Shown piece after piece: positions 16,533 through 25,099 of a stretch of DNA of 41,560 nt. Where the stretch lies: contig JALVVL010000020.1 in NCBI GenBank assembly GCA_027023425.1, forward strand, positions 1 to 41,560. The letters are read 5' to 3'. This stretch comes from Anaerolineales bacterium. GTDB lineage: Bacteria; Chloroflexota; Anaerolineae; Anaerolineales; DRMV01. A program made the position numbers and the translations under genes. Numbering within the stretch: the first letter of the stretch is position 1; each line of letters starts with the position of its first letter. The notes under the pieces were generated by a model. The model was given only the letters and a program-made list of their open reading frames with translations, ran no database searches and was not told the DNA's origin.

Positions 16533-18341
16533 ATGGGCTTTTTCGCAAACCTTGACCAAGAAAAATACGACCGGCAGTACAGCGACCGCGAACTTGCGTT
16601 GCGGATGGCGCGCTATTTCAAGCCGCACCTGAAGCGCCTTACCGCCATTGTGGCGTCGATTGTGGTGATTTCGTTGGCGGGCGCGTCAATCCCGATGCTG
16701 GTGGCGAAATCGGTTGATAAGATGAGCCGCCACCTTTCGGCACGCGAAGCCGCCATCCTCACCGGCTTGGTGTTGCTCAGTGGCGTGCTGATTTGGCTGG
16801 CGAACTGGGTGCGGCGAAGGCTCACCGTCCGCACGGTGGGCGACATTGTGCTCCAACTGCGCGAAGACGCTTTTAGCGCGGTTGCCGAGCACGACCTTTC
16901 GTTCTTTGACGAATTTTCGTCGGGCAGGGTGGTGTCGCGCATTACCTCCGACACGCGCGATTTTGGTCAAGTGGTTGTGCTCATCACCGACCTGAGTTCG
17001 CAGGTGTTGCAGGCGCTCATTTTGGGGGTGGTTTTGGTTGAGACCGAATGGCACTTGGCGCTGCTACTTTTCAGTTTCCTGCCGGTGCTTTTTGTGGTGG
17101 CGCTGGCATTTCGGCGCTGGGCGCGCAAGGTCACCCGTGAGGGGATGCGCGCGATGGCGAACGTCAACGCCGCGATCAAAGAAACCGTGAGCGGCATTGC
17201 CGTTGCCAAGAATTTCCGCCAAGAGCACACCATCTACGAGGAATTTGACGAGGCCAACCAGCAATCGTACCGCGTGAATGTGCGGCGCGGCTTTGTGCTT
17301 GCCCTCGTTTTCCCCACGCTGAATGTGCTGGGCGGCCTCGGCACAGCGATTTTGGTGTATGTGGGCGGCTTGAGCGCCGCGCAGGGCGTTGTTACCGCCG
17401 GTGCGTGGTATCTCTTCCTGAGCAGTTTGGATAAGTTTTGGTTCCCCGTGCTCAACCTGTCATCGTTTTGGTCGCAAGTGCAAAGCGGCCTTTCAGCGGC
17501 GGAGCGCGTTTTTGCGCTCATTGATGTGGAATCGGCAGTCAAGCAGACCGATAACCGCCCCGCCCCGCGGCTGAAGGGCGACATTCGCTTTGAGCATGTG
17601 TGGTTTCGCTACAACGAGCGGGTGCAGGTGTTGCGCGATTTCAACCTGCACATCCGCGCGGGTGAAAGCATTGCGCTGGTAGGGCACACGGGAGCGGGCA
17701 AGACTTCTATCGCCAAGTTGATTGCGCGGTTTTACGAATTTCAGCGCGGCAAAATTTTGGTTGACGGCATGGATATCCGCACGTTTGACCTGCGCTCTTA
17801 CCGCCGCCAGTTGGGGATTGTTTCGCAAATTCCCTTCCTTTTCAGCGGCACGGTGCTGGAAAATGTGGTGTATGCCCGCCCCGACGCCACTGAGGAGGAA
17901 GTGCTTGAATTGGCGCGCCAAATCGGCGGCGGGGAATGGCTTGAGACCCTGCCGAACGGGTTGCACACCGAGGTGGGCGAGCGCGGGGCTTTGCTCAGCA
18001 TGGGGCAACGCCAGTTGGTTGCCCTGCTCCGCGTGCTGGTTCAGCGCCCCGCGATTTTCATTTTGGACGAAGCCACGGCAAGCATTGACCCGTTCACCGA
18101 GGCGCAGATCCAAGAGGCGCTGGAGTTGATCCTCAAAGGCGCGACCAGCATTTTGATTGCCCACCGGCTTTCAACCGTCAAGGCGGCGGATAGGATTCTT
18201 GTGTTGAGCAAGGGGGAGATTATTGAGGAAGGCGACCACGAAAGCCTGATGGCGCGCGGCGGCTACTACGCCTCGCTTTACAACACCTACTTCCGCCATC
18301 AGAGTTTGGAATATGTGGAGCAAGCAGGCGCTTTGAGGTGA
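16533..18341 (+). CDS. ABC exporter half-transporter, partner subunit
   Basis: This 602-residue protein has a six-helix membrane domain (about 30-330) and an ATPase domain (about 345-590). It has Walker A GHTGAGKTS, Walker B AIFILDEATASID with the catalytic Glu, and H-loop AHRLSTV. The signature is LSMGQRQLVALLR rather than LSGGQ. Because composite ATP sites pair one subunit's Walker motifs with the other's signature, this changed signature falls in the same site as the Asp-for-Glu change of the partner. That leaves one canonical and one degenerate site. The gene ends seven bases before the convergent tsaD. Confidence 0.9.
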   Translation: MGFFANLDQEKYDRQYSDRELALRMARYFKPHLKRLTAIVASIVVISLAGASIPMLVAKSVDKMSRHLSAREAAILTGLVLLSGVLIWLANWVRRRLTVRTVGDIVLQLREDAFSAVAEHDLSFFDEFSSGRVVSRITSDTRDFGQVVVLITDLSSQVLQALILGVVLVETEWHLALLLFSFLPVLFVVALAFRRWARKVTREGMRAMANVNAAIKETVSGIAVAKNFRQEHTIYEEFDEANQQSYRVNVRRGFVLALVFPTLNVLGGLGTAILVYVGGLSAAQGVVTAGAWYLFLSSLDKFWFPVLNLSSFWSQVQSGLSAAERVFALIDVESAVKQTDNRPAPRLKGDIRFEHVWFRYNERVQVLRDFNLHIRAGESIALVGHTGAGKTSIAKLIARFYEFQRGKILVDGMDIRTFDLRSYRRQLGIVSQIPFLFSGTVLENVVYARPDATEEEVLELARQIGGGEWLETLPNGLHTEVGERGALLSMGQRQLVALLRVLVQRPAIFILDEATASIDPFTEAQIQEALELILKGATSILIAHRLSTVKAADRILVLSKGEIIEEGDHESLMARGGYYASLYNTYFRHQSLEYVEQAGALR

Positions 18342-18348
18342 GCACCTG

Positions 18349-19356
18349 CTACCCAAGCCGCCAGTTGGGCATTAGGTCAAACCCCCAGTCGTCGGTCTGC
18401 TCGGCTTGGAAGCGGCGGAACGCGGCGGCGGCTATCATCGCGGCGTTGTCGGTGCAAAATTCCAGCGGTGGGATGTGAACCGGCACGGGGCTTTCGGAGG
18501 TGATGCGCTCGCGGAGCAGTTGGTTTGCCGAGACGCCGCCCGCGACCACGATGCTTTTCACCCCAAACGCCTTTGCCGCCTTCAGCGTTTTGCCCACCAG
18601 CACATCCACCACCGCGGCTTGGAACGCCGCGGCCAAATGCGCTTGGGGGATGGGCTTGTTCATTTCCTCAAGGCGGCGCACCAAGCGCAACACCGCCGTT
18701 TTCAATCCGCTGAACGAAAACTCCCAAGTGCCCTTGAGCCACGGGCGGGGGAAGGGGACGGATTCGGGGTCGCCGCGCTGGGCGGCTTTTTGGATGGCTG
18801 GGCCTCCCGGGTAGCCAAGTTTGAGCAGGCGGGCTACTTTATCAAATGCCTCGCCGGCGGCGTCGTCACGCGTTCCGCCGAGCCGCCGATATTGCAGGTG
18901 GTCTTCCATCAAAATCAATTCGGTGTGCCCGCCCGAAACCAAAAGCGCCAAAAGCGGGAATTGCGGCTCTGGGGTCGGGTGGTCGTGGTAAAGCCAAGCC
19001 GCGTAGATGTGCCCTTCAAGGTGGTTTATGCCCAAAATTGGCTTTTGGGAGGCTAAAGCCAAGCCTTTGGCGTAGTTGACGCCCACGGCGAGCGAGCCGG
19101 GAAGGCCGGGACCGCGCGTCACGGCGATTGCGTCCACGTCGTTCAGGCTGAGGTGGGCATCGCGCAGGGCTTGTTGTGCCACCGGAGCGATGGCAAGGAT
19201 GTGCTGGCGGGACGCCACTTCGGGGAAGACGCCGCCGTAGCGCGCATGAATTTCAATTTGCGAGGCGACCGCGCTGCTCAGCACCCGCCGCCCGTCTTCC
19301 ACCACCGCCGCGGCAGTTTCATCGCATGAAGTTTCAATTGCCAAAATCCGTGTCAT
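18349..19356 (-). CDS. tsaD: tRNA N6-adenosine threonylcarbamoyltransferase
   Basis: This 335-residue protein transfers threonylcarbamoyl to A37 of tRNAs that read ANN codons, working with TsaB and TsaE. Family marks are visible: ILAIETSCDETAAAV at the N-terminus, GVFPEVASRQH, the metal-binding pair in NHLEGHIYAAW, LVSGGHTELI, and VVAGGVSANQLLRE with CTDNAAMIAAA near the C-terminus. Length is typical. ATG 19356 gives the expected N-terminus. It converges with the ABC exporter gene. The 19357-19411 gap holds a GCAATTCGC-type array. Confidence 0.96.
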   Translation of the reverse strand: MTRILAIETSCDETAAAVVEDGRRVLSSAVASQIEIHARYGGVFPEVASRQHILAIAPVAQQALRDAHLSLNDVDAIAVTRGPGLPGSLAVGVNYAKGLALASQKPILGINHLEGHIYAAWLYHDHPTPEPQFPLLALLVSGGHTELILMEDHLQYRRLGGTRDDAAGEAFDKVARLLKLGYPGGPAIQKAAQRGDPESVPFPRPWLKGTWEFSFSGLKTAVLRLVRRLEEMNKPIPQAHLAAAFQAAVVDVLVGKTLKAAKAFGVKSIVVAGGVSANQLLRERITSESPVPVHIPPLEFCTDNAAMIAAAAFRRFQAEQTDDWGFDLMPNWRLG

Positions 19357-19411
19357 AACTCACAACTCGCAACTCATAATTCGCAATTCATAATTCGCAA
19401 TTCGCAACCCC

Positions 19412-20647
19412 CTACTTCCTCACCGGCAGCACCAAATCCAGCGGGTAATCGGCAAGGATTTCAAAAGAGCCGTCGGGACGCGCCCACAGCGTATCCTCCA
19501 AGCGGCATCCCATGCCGCGCTCGGGGTAGTACAAGCCGGGCTCCACCGTGAAAACCACGCCGGGCTCAAGGCGGTTTTCGGGACTGCTGTTTGCGCCGAA
19601 CCACGGCGGCTCATGCACGTCCAGCCCCAAGCCGTGCCCAAGGCTGTGGACGTAGCCTTCTTGCAGGCCGTGCGATTCACATGAAGTCGGGTGCCCATTT
19701 TGGGCAAAGAGTTCGCACGTGCGTCTTTGGTAATGGCGGCAAAGGGCATTGGGCTTCAGTTCGGCGATGATTTGGTCGTGAACGGCGCGCACTTCTTCGT
19801 ATAGCCTGAGAGCATCGTCTGGAGCGTAGCCGAGGCACCAAGTGCGGGTGAAATCGTAGAAATAGCCGCCGCCCGACTCACAGGGGAAAATATCAAACAC
19901 AATCGTTGTGCCGAGCCGCAGGGGTTCTTGGGGGTTGCCGGTGCTGTGGGGCACTCCGGCGTCGCGCCCTTGGGCGAAAATCGTGCCTTCGGGGTTTTCT
20001 GCGCCCAGTTCGGCGAGCCAGCGGTTGATGAGCGACTTCACTTCGCCAATTGTAACCGGCTCGCCGTCCGCTTTGACGAGGAGGCCGTCTTTGCCGCGCC
20101 GCCCGCTGAGGAAATCGGCGACGCGTCCGACGACACTGGTGGTTATCTGCCCCATGCGGCGGATGTGCGCGATTTCGTCTTCGGATTTGGTGCGGCGCGC
20201 CGCCAGCAGTGCGTTTTGCGCTTCTTGCCCCGCCACCGTGATTTCGGGCGCAACCTCTTGCAGGGCTTGGAAGGTGGAATACCACGGCGCGAACTCCACC
20301 CTGCCGGTAACGCCGAGTTTGCCCTTGGTGAAGCCTGCCGCCGCGAGCACATCCTTCAGCCGCAGGGCGCGCCCGCGGGCTTGGTCGCCTTCGGCGGCGC
20401 GAACGTAGCGGCTCAGCGGGAAGTCGGCGAGGTTGCGCGTCGGAAGCCCACTCTGCGCCGCTTCGTCCCGTTCCATTGGGTTGAAAAATAGCACTGGTGG
20501 CTTGCCGCGCAGTTTCACCAGCAGCGCGTCGGTAACGTGCACGTTGCCGGTGAGGTAGGTCATCGCGGGGTTGTGCTGCGCCGGTCCGACTACCAGCAGT
20601 GCGTCAAGGCCGTGGTTTTCAAGTTGATTGTCCAAGTCCGATTTCAT
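19412..20647 (-). CDS. M24-family metallopeptidase (Xaa-Pro peptidase type)
   Basis: The protein has about 411 residues. The N-terminal creatinase-like domain (1-165) is followed by a pita-bread catalytic domain. The five metal ligands of the family are visible: Asp in VFDIFPCESGGG, Asp in YDFTRTW, His in HSLGHGLGLDVHEP, and Glu in VFTVEPGLYYPERG and RLEDTLW. It probably removes N-terminal residues next to proline in cytosolic peptides. ATG 20647 has CGGAG five bases upstream; a GTG at 20674 would add nine residues and lies within repeat sequence. It is upstream of tsaD on the same strand. Confidence 0.88.
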   Translation of the reverse strand: MKSDLDNQLENHGLDALLVVGPAQHNPAMTYLTGNVHVTDALLVKLRGKPPVLFFNPMERDEAAQSGLPTRNLADFPLSRYVRAAEGDQARGRALRLKDVLAAAGFTKGKLGVTGRVEFAPWYSTFQALQEVAPEITVAGQEAQNALLAARRTKSEDEIAHIRRMGQITTSVVGRVADFLSGRRGKDGLLVKADGEPVTIGEVKSLINRWLAELGAENPEGTIFAQGRDAGVPHSTGNPQEPLRLGTTIVFDIFPCESGGGYFYDFTRTWCLGYAPDDALRLYEEVRAVHDQIIAELKPNALCRHYQRRTCELFAQNGHPTSCESHGLQEGYVHSLGHGLGLDVHEPPWFGANSSPENRLEPGVVFTVEPGLYYPERGMGCRLEDTLWARPDGSFEILADYPLDLVLPVRK

Positions 20648-21139
20648 TGGGGCTCCGAGTAGAGGTTTGTCCACAGATTTACACCGATAGAAGAAAAACC
20701 ACAGAAAACACAGAAATTTGCAGAGAACACAGAAAGAGAGGGATTGAGGGATTGAGTCGTTGGGTCGTTGGGTCGTTGCGTCGTGGGTAGAGCAGAAAAA
20801 CCACAGAAGACACAGAAAATTACAGAGAACACAGAAATTGTTTTTCTTGGCGTCCTTTGCGTTCCTTTGGCGTCCTTGGCGCCTCTGCGTTCCTCAGCGC
20901 CTCTGTTTTCTCTGCGTCTCTGCGTTATCCTCCACCGATTGATACAGATTTTCACCGATTAGTCTGTTGGAACCGCAGATTGCGCAGATTCCGCAGAAAA
21001 AATTTGCGCTAATCTGTGTAATCTGTGGTTTATTTCATCCACCGATTGACACAGATTTTCACCGATTAGTCTGTTGGAACCGCAGATTGCGCAGATTCCG
21101 CAGAAAAAAATCTGTGCTAATCTGTGTAATCTGTGGTTT
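20648..21139. repeat. Repeat-filled gap, several array types
   Basis: From left to right: ACACAGAA units (about 20695-20740), GTCGTTGG units (20755-20790), ACACAGAA again (20800-20840), CGTCCTTGGC and CTCTGCGT units (20845-20930), and two nearly identical copies of an 80-100 bp block of CACCGATT/CAGATT units (about 20935-21040 and 21041-21140). No gene is seen. The duplicated block suggests recent local amplification. Confidence 0.75.
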
Positions 21140-21520
21140 TTACCCTTTCCGCGCTGCGTCGTTGAGCAGGAGCAGGGCTTCAATGGCTATCAGCGCCACG
21201 GCGGGGATAGCCGCGCTGACAGGCGAAAGGGCGCGTCCGAGTTGTAGCCATGCCAGCGCGCCGACGTACAGCCCTGCAAACAAGCCTTCGCGGAGCACGG
21301 TGCGCTCGGTGGTGGGTTTCGCACCCGGAAAGCGGCGGTGCAGGTACGCCGCGAGCGGCATTGTTGCGCCCGTCACGGTGAAGGTGAGCGCCGCGAAAAA
21401 CGCCCAGCGCGCCCACAGCACCGGGTACACGGTGAAAATTAGGTAGGCTAACGCCGTCGCCCCGCCGAAAAACATCACGGCGGAGGCTATCAGCACGCGG
21501 TAAAAAGGACGAGTTTCCAT
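21140..21520 (-). CDS. Small polytopic membrane protein, function unknown
   Basis: This 126-residue protein has three to four hydrophobic helices (about 9-30, 36-60, 80-96 and 103-119). No motif is recognised. It starts 14 bases after the stop of the FAD oxidase gene, so the two probably share a transcript and perhaps a role at the membrane. Its stop borders the repeat block at 20935-21140. Confidence 0.65.
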   Translation of the reverse strand: METRPFYRVLIASAVMFFGGATALAYLIFTVYPVLWARWAFFAALTFTVTGATMPLAAYLHRRFPGAKPTTERTVLREGLFAGLYVGALAWLQLGRALSPVSAAIPAVALIAIEALLLLNDAARKG

Positions 21521-21534
21521 CTGGATTCGGTAGG

Positions 21535-22983
21535 CTATGCGTGCCCCGACGCGTAGCGCGCCTTCAGCGGTGCAAACAGCCGCCGATACTGGTCAGTTTG
21601 GAGCACTTCATTGGGGTCTAATTGCTTTTTGAGGGCAAAATAGCGGCGCAGGGTTTCCTCGCCGAGCGAAGCGCCCCAGTGCTCAGCGGTTAGCGTGGCG
21701 TCTTTGGCGAGGTAAAAGCGTCCCTTGGCTTCCAAAACGATGCGGTCTAACGCAAGCACCATTTTTTGGATGCGCTCGCGGTTCCTACGGGTGACCTTGA
21801 AATCCATTGCCAGCGAATAGCCGTTGACGGCGTGCGAAAGCAGGTAGCGGTCGGGACGGTGGCGCTTGACTACGCCGAGGTAGGTTGGCATTCCAAAGCG
21901 GTGGGTGGTCTCCAGAATCTCGGTGAATGCGGCTTCGGCGTTTTCCAGCGGGATGAAGCACTGATACTGCACCAGCCCGCCGCGCCCGTATGCCAGTTCC
22001 CAATGTGGGATGTAGTCAAGCAGAAAGTTGAAGGCGGCGTGCGATTGGCGGAAAGTTTTATTGTTGCCGACGGTGGCGGCGCCGAGGTATTTTGCGCCGT
22101 CAATCAGCCAAAGGCCGGGCTTGTGCATGAACGGGCGCATGAATTTCCAAAAAATGCTCTTTGGGAAAAGCCCGAAGAAGTTATCGGGAAGGGTTTGGTA
22201 TTCCACGCGGAGGGTTCGGGCGGGGTGTGGGTCTTCGTCGGGGGTGAGGTAGCGGGCGGTGTGGATTTGCCCGCGCCCAAGCGATTTGCCGCGCGCCGTC
22301 CCATCCAGCCATGCAACCACGTACTCCCATTCGTCTTTGGCGGCGTCAAGGTCAGCCAACATTTGCTTGAGATTGGGCACCGCCCAAGCCCGCACCAGCA
22401 GGTCGCCGGAATGGACGCGCCTCATCCGCAGGGTGATTTGGGTGAACACGCCCAACGTCCCCATACTGCTGACCAGCGCGGGGAAAAGGTCGTCTTCGGG
22501 CGTGAGTGCAATTTCCGCGCCATTGGGCAGCAGGGCTTTGAGGCGCGTCACGTGGTCGCCAATTACCCCTTCCCGCCAGTTGTTTTTGCCGTGGACGTTG
22601 GCGGCAAGCACGCCGCCGATGGTAGGCTTCATTGTGCCGGGCACCACGGCAGGCCACCAGCCATCCTCCAAAACATACTGCCAGAGCCGCTCAATTGTGA
22701 CACCGGGCTCAACTGTGATTTCGCCGCTGTCGGGGTTCCAATCCAAAATGCGGTTCATGCGGCTAAGGTCAAGCACGATGTTGCCCGCGGCGAGGTGTGC
22801 ATCGCCGTAACTTCTCCCTGCACCGCGCAATCCTACCCGCAGGCCGCGCTCTTGGGCGAATGTGAGCAGTTCGGCGATTTGCTCGGCGTGTGTGGGGCGG
22901 AAAACGTAAGCGGGCGCGCTGATGCTGTGCCCAAAGTTTTCAACGCGGCGTAGGCGGGAGGGGGGAAGGAGGGGAGAAGGCAT
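21535..22983 (-). CDS. FAD-linked oxidase, DprE1/alditol-oxidase-like
   Basis: This 482-residue flavoprotein of the VAO/PCMH fold has an N-terminal FAD-binding domain (about 25-200) with GLRGAGRSYGDAH and the segment NVHGKNNWREGVIGDHV. The HGKN motif is shared with DprE1-type oxidases. The C-terminal substrate domain contains HWELAYGRGG, KRHRPDRYLLSHAV and LDPNEVLQTDQYRR. DprE1 oxidises decaprenylphosphoryl-ribose; whether this protein uses a polyprenyl-phospho-sugar, a sterol-like side chain or an alditol is not resolved. No good ribosome binding site lies before ATG 22983, where an array begins. It is followed by a small membrane protein gene. Confidence 0.8.
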   Translation of the reverse strand: MPSPLLPPSRLRRVENFGHSISAPAYVFRPTHAEQIAELLTFAQERGLRVGLRGAGRSYGDAHLAAGNIVLDLSRMNRILDWNPDSGEITVEPGVTIERLWQYVLEDGWWPAVVPGTMKPTIGGVLAANVHGKNNWREGVIGDHVTRLKALLPNGAEIALTPEDDLFPALVSSMGTLGVFTQITLRMRRVHSGDLLVRAWAVPNLKQMLADLDAAKDEWEYVVAWLDGTARGKSLGRGQIHTARYLTPDEDPHPARTLRVEYQTLPDNFFGLFPKSIFWKFMRPFMHKPGLWLIDGAKYLGAATVGNNKTFRQSHAAFNFLLDYIPHWELAYGRGGLVQYQCFIPLENAEAAFTEILETTHRFGMPTYLGVVKRHRPDRYLLSHAVNGYSLAMDFKVTRRNRERIQKMVLALDRIVLEAKGRFYLAKDATLTAEHWGASLGEETLRRYFALKKQLDPNEVLQTDQYRRLFAPLKARYASGHA

Positions 22984-23113
22984 TGGGGAATCAGGAATCA
23001 GGAATTAGGAATTAGGAATTAGGAATTAGGGGGTTAGGAATTTTGCACAGGTAGGGACGAGCCGCAACTCGCAATTCGCAATTCGCAACTCGCTACTCGC
23101 AATTCGCTACTCG
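22984..23113. repeat. GAATTAGG / CGCAATTCG paired arrays without a gene
   Basis: A left array of GGAATTAGG units and a right array of GCAATTCGC/GCTACTCGC units flank a short unique core around 23030-23065. This looks like the flanks of the four-helix-bundle cassette at 8560-9133 but without a gene. The array also runs into the murE end: its last codons and stop codon are made of the CTACTCG repeat. Confidence 0.7.
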
Positions 23114-24694
23114 CTACTCGCTACTCGTAATTCGCGGCAGGTAAGGCATTTCGGGACCGGGGATACCCAAGAGTTCGGCGAGGGCGGCGCGCATCGCGGT
23201 ACGGTCGTCCCATGGGTATTCGGTTTCGCCGAAGCACATGGATTGCTCGTGTCCCTTTCCGCAGGCAATCACCAGGTCGCCGGGGCGGGCAAGGCGCACC
23301 GCTTGGCGGATTGCCTCCCGCCGGTCGGGGATGCGGAAGAATGTTTTGCCTTCAACCCCGCCTTTGGCACGCGCCCCTTCCGCCATTTCCTCCAAAATGG
23401 CCTCCAGCGATTCGGTGCGGGGGTCTTCGGCGGTCAAAATGGTGATGTCGGCAAGTTGGGCTGAAACCTCTGCCATCAGGCGGCGCTTTTCGCGGTCGCG
23501 CAAGCCCGCCGAGCCGAAAACGGCAATCACGCGGCCCTCGGTCATGCCGCGGGCGGTTTCCAATGCCCGACGGAGGGCGTTGGGCGTGTGCGCGAAATCC
23601 ACAATTGCGGTGAAATCCTGCCCAAGGTCAATGCGCTCCATGCGGCCGGGGATGGCTTTGACCGCGGCGATGCCTTCACGGGCGGCTTCGGGCTCAATTT
23701 CCAACCCGACCACGGTCGCCGCAATGGCGGCTAAGATGTTGCTGATGTTGTAGTCGCCTACCAGAGCCGATGCTACGGGGAAACGGAAGCCTTTGCCCGC
23801 GGCGATGAATTTCAGCCCCGATGGGGTGTGGACGATGCCCTCGGCGCGCACATCGGCTTCGGGGTGCAAGCCGTAGGTGACGGCGCGCACTTTCAGGCGG
23901 GGCTTGAGGAAGGCGTAAGAGCCTTCGTCGTCGCGGTTGAGCACGGCGAGGCGCGGGTTGCCCTGCGGCTTGGGCGGCGTTTCGGCGAGCATGTCAAACA
24001 GGCGGGCTTTGGCGGCAAAGTAGGCTTCGCGCGAACCGTGGTAGTCCAGATGCTCGTGGGTGATGTTGGTGACGACGCCGATGTCAAACTCGCAGGCGGT
24101 TACGCGGTGCTGGGCGAGGCCGTGCGAGGTGGCTTCCAGCACGGCGTGGGTGAGGCCGGCTTCAACCATTTCGGCGAGGTAGGCTTGGGTTTCGGGTGCA
24201 GGCGGGGTGGTGGTGTGGAAGCCGGTATCCAGCACCCGCTCGCCCACGATGGCGTTGACGGTGGAAATCATGCCCGCGGGCAGACCGGCGGCGCGCATGA
24301 TTTGGTAAATCAGGTTTACGGTGGTGGTTTTGCCGTCGGTGCCCGTAACGCCGATGACGGTGAGGCGGTGGGCTGGGTTGCCGTAAAAGCGGGCGACGAG
24401 GTAGGCGAGGGCTTCGCGGGCGTCGCGCACTTGGGTGTAGGGCACGGCGAGGTCGGCAAATTCGGAAGGGGGGCGGGTGCCCACGACGGCTGCCGCACCG
24501 CGCACCACCGCAGCGGGTATGAAGCGGTGCCCGTCCACCGCCACGCCGGGGATGGCGACAAAGAGGTCGCCGCGGCGCACCTCGCGCGAATCCGACGCGA
24601 TCCCTGTCACCCACACGTCCTCTTCGGGCACGGGGACGGGGTATGGCAATGCCGCGAGCAAATCCGCGAGGAAAATGGGGCGTGGTTTGGGCAT
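23114..24694 (-). CDS. murE: UDP-N-acetylmuramoyl-tripeptide synthetase
   Basis: This 526-residue Mur ligase adds the third residue to the peptidoglycan peptide. It has P-loop GVTGTDGKTTTVNLIY (about 113-128), THEHLDYHGS, the Lys region EAYFAAKARLF that is carbamylated in the family, and the C-terminal domain with FGSAGLRDREKR. The substrate-selecting motif DNPR of diaminopimelate-adding enzymes reads EDPRTES here, so the Arg is kept but the preceding pair differs; the third amino acid (diaminopimelate, ornithine or lysine) is left open. The last residues (ITSSE) are encoded by a low-complexity array. The message may be leaderless. No other mur gene is adjacent. Confidence 0.94.
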   Translation of the reverse strand: MPKPRPIFLADLLAALPYPVPVPEEDVWVTGIASDSREVRRGDLFVAIPGVAVDGHRFIPAAVVRGAAAVVGTRPPSEFADLAVPYTQVRDAREALAYLVARFYGNPAHRLTVIGVTGTDGKTTTVNLIYQIMRAAGLPAGMISTVNAIVGERVLDTGFHTTTPPAPETQAYLAEMVEAGLTHAVLEATSHGLAQHRVTACEFDIGVVTNITHEHLDYHGSREAYFAAKARLFDMLAETPPKPQGNPRLAVLNRDDEGSYAFLKPRLKVRAVTYGLHPEADVRAEGIVHTPSGLKFIAAGKGFRFPVASALVGDYNISNILAAIAATVVGLEIEPEAAREGIAAVKAIPGRMERIDLGQDFTAIVDFAHTPNALRRALETARGMTEGRVIAVFGSAGLRDREKRRLMAEVSAQLADITILTAEDPRTESLEAILEEMAEGARAKGGVEGKTFFRIPDRREAIRQAVRLARPGDLVIACGKGHEQSMCFGETEYPWDDRTAMRAALAELLGIPGPEMPYLPRITSSE

Positions 24695-24700
24695 GGAGGT

Positions 24701-24706
24701 ATTATA
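24701..24706 (-). promoter_or_regulatory. -10 hexamer giving a possibly leaderless murE transcript
   Basis: TATAAT on the minus strand lies six bases upstream of the murE ATG, so transcription would start at or next to the start codon. The intervening ACCTCC is not a ribosome binding site. No convincing -35 was found. Confidence 0.5.
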
Positions 24707-25099
24707 TCATCCGCGGGGTAGGCGCGAGCGGCAGTTGAAACTGCACCTACTGTTTGCGAAGTCGCCCTGCGGCGACTTGGCCCAAAGGCGGGCGCGGCGC
24801 CGCTGCGCCACTACCGCCATGCTTGAGGGTGTGGTGTTTCCGTAGGGGCGAGGCATCCCTCGCCCCTACTCGCGAAAAAATGGGGATTGCTTCGCCGCTT
24901 CGCGGCTCGCAATGACACGAATCGGGCGCCCCTACCATGCCACCTTCTGTGTTTTATGTGCTTTCTCTGTGTCTTCTGTGGTTGGTTCTCCTCCAGCGGC
25001 AGTTGAAACTGCACCTGCCGCTTGGGAAGTCGCCCTGCGGCGACTTGGCCCGAAGGCGGGCGCAGCGCCGCTGCGCCACTACCCCTACGCCTCAATCCC
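24707..25099. repeat. Dispersed repeats between murE and mfd
   Basis: Two similar copies of a block start with GCGGCAGTTGAAACTGCACCT and continue with AAGTCGCCCTGCGGCGACTTGG and a GCGCCGCTGCGCCACTAC end (about 24731-24824 and 24999-25083; the palindrome is broken here for length). Between them lie a REP-like hairpin (24883-24917) and an ACACAGAA-type array (about 24943-24985). A related fragment of the block occurs near 735-790. No gene is seen. Confidence 0.7.
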
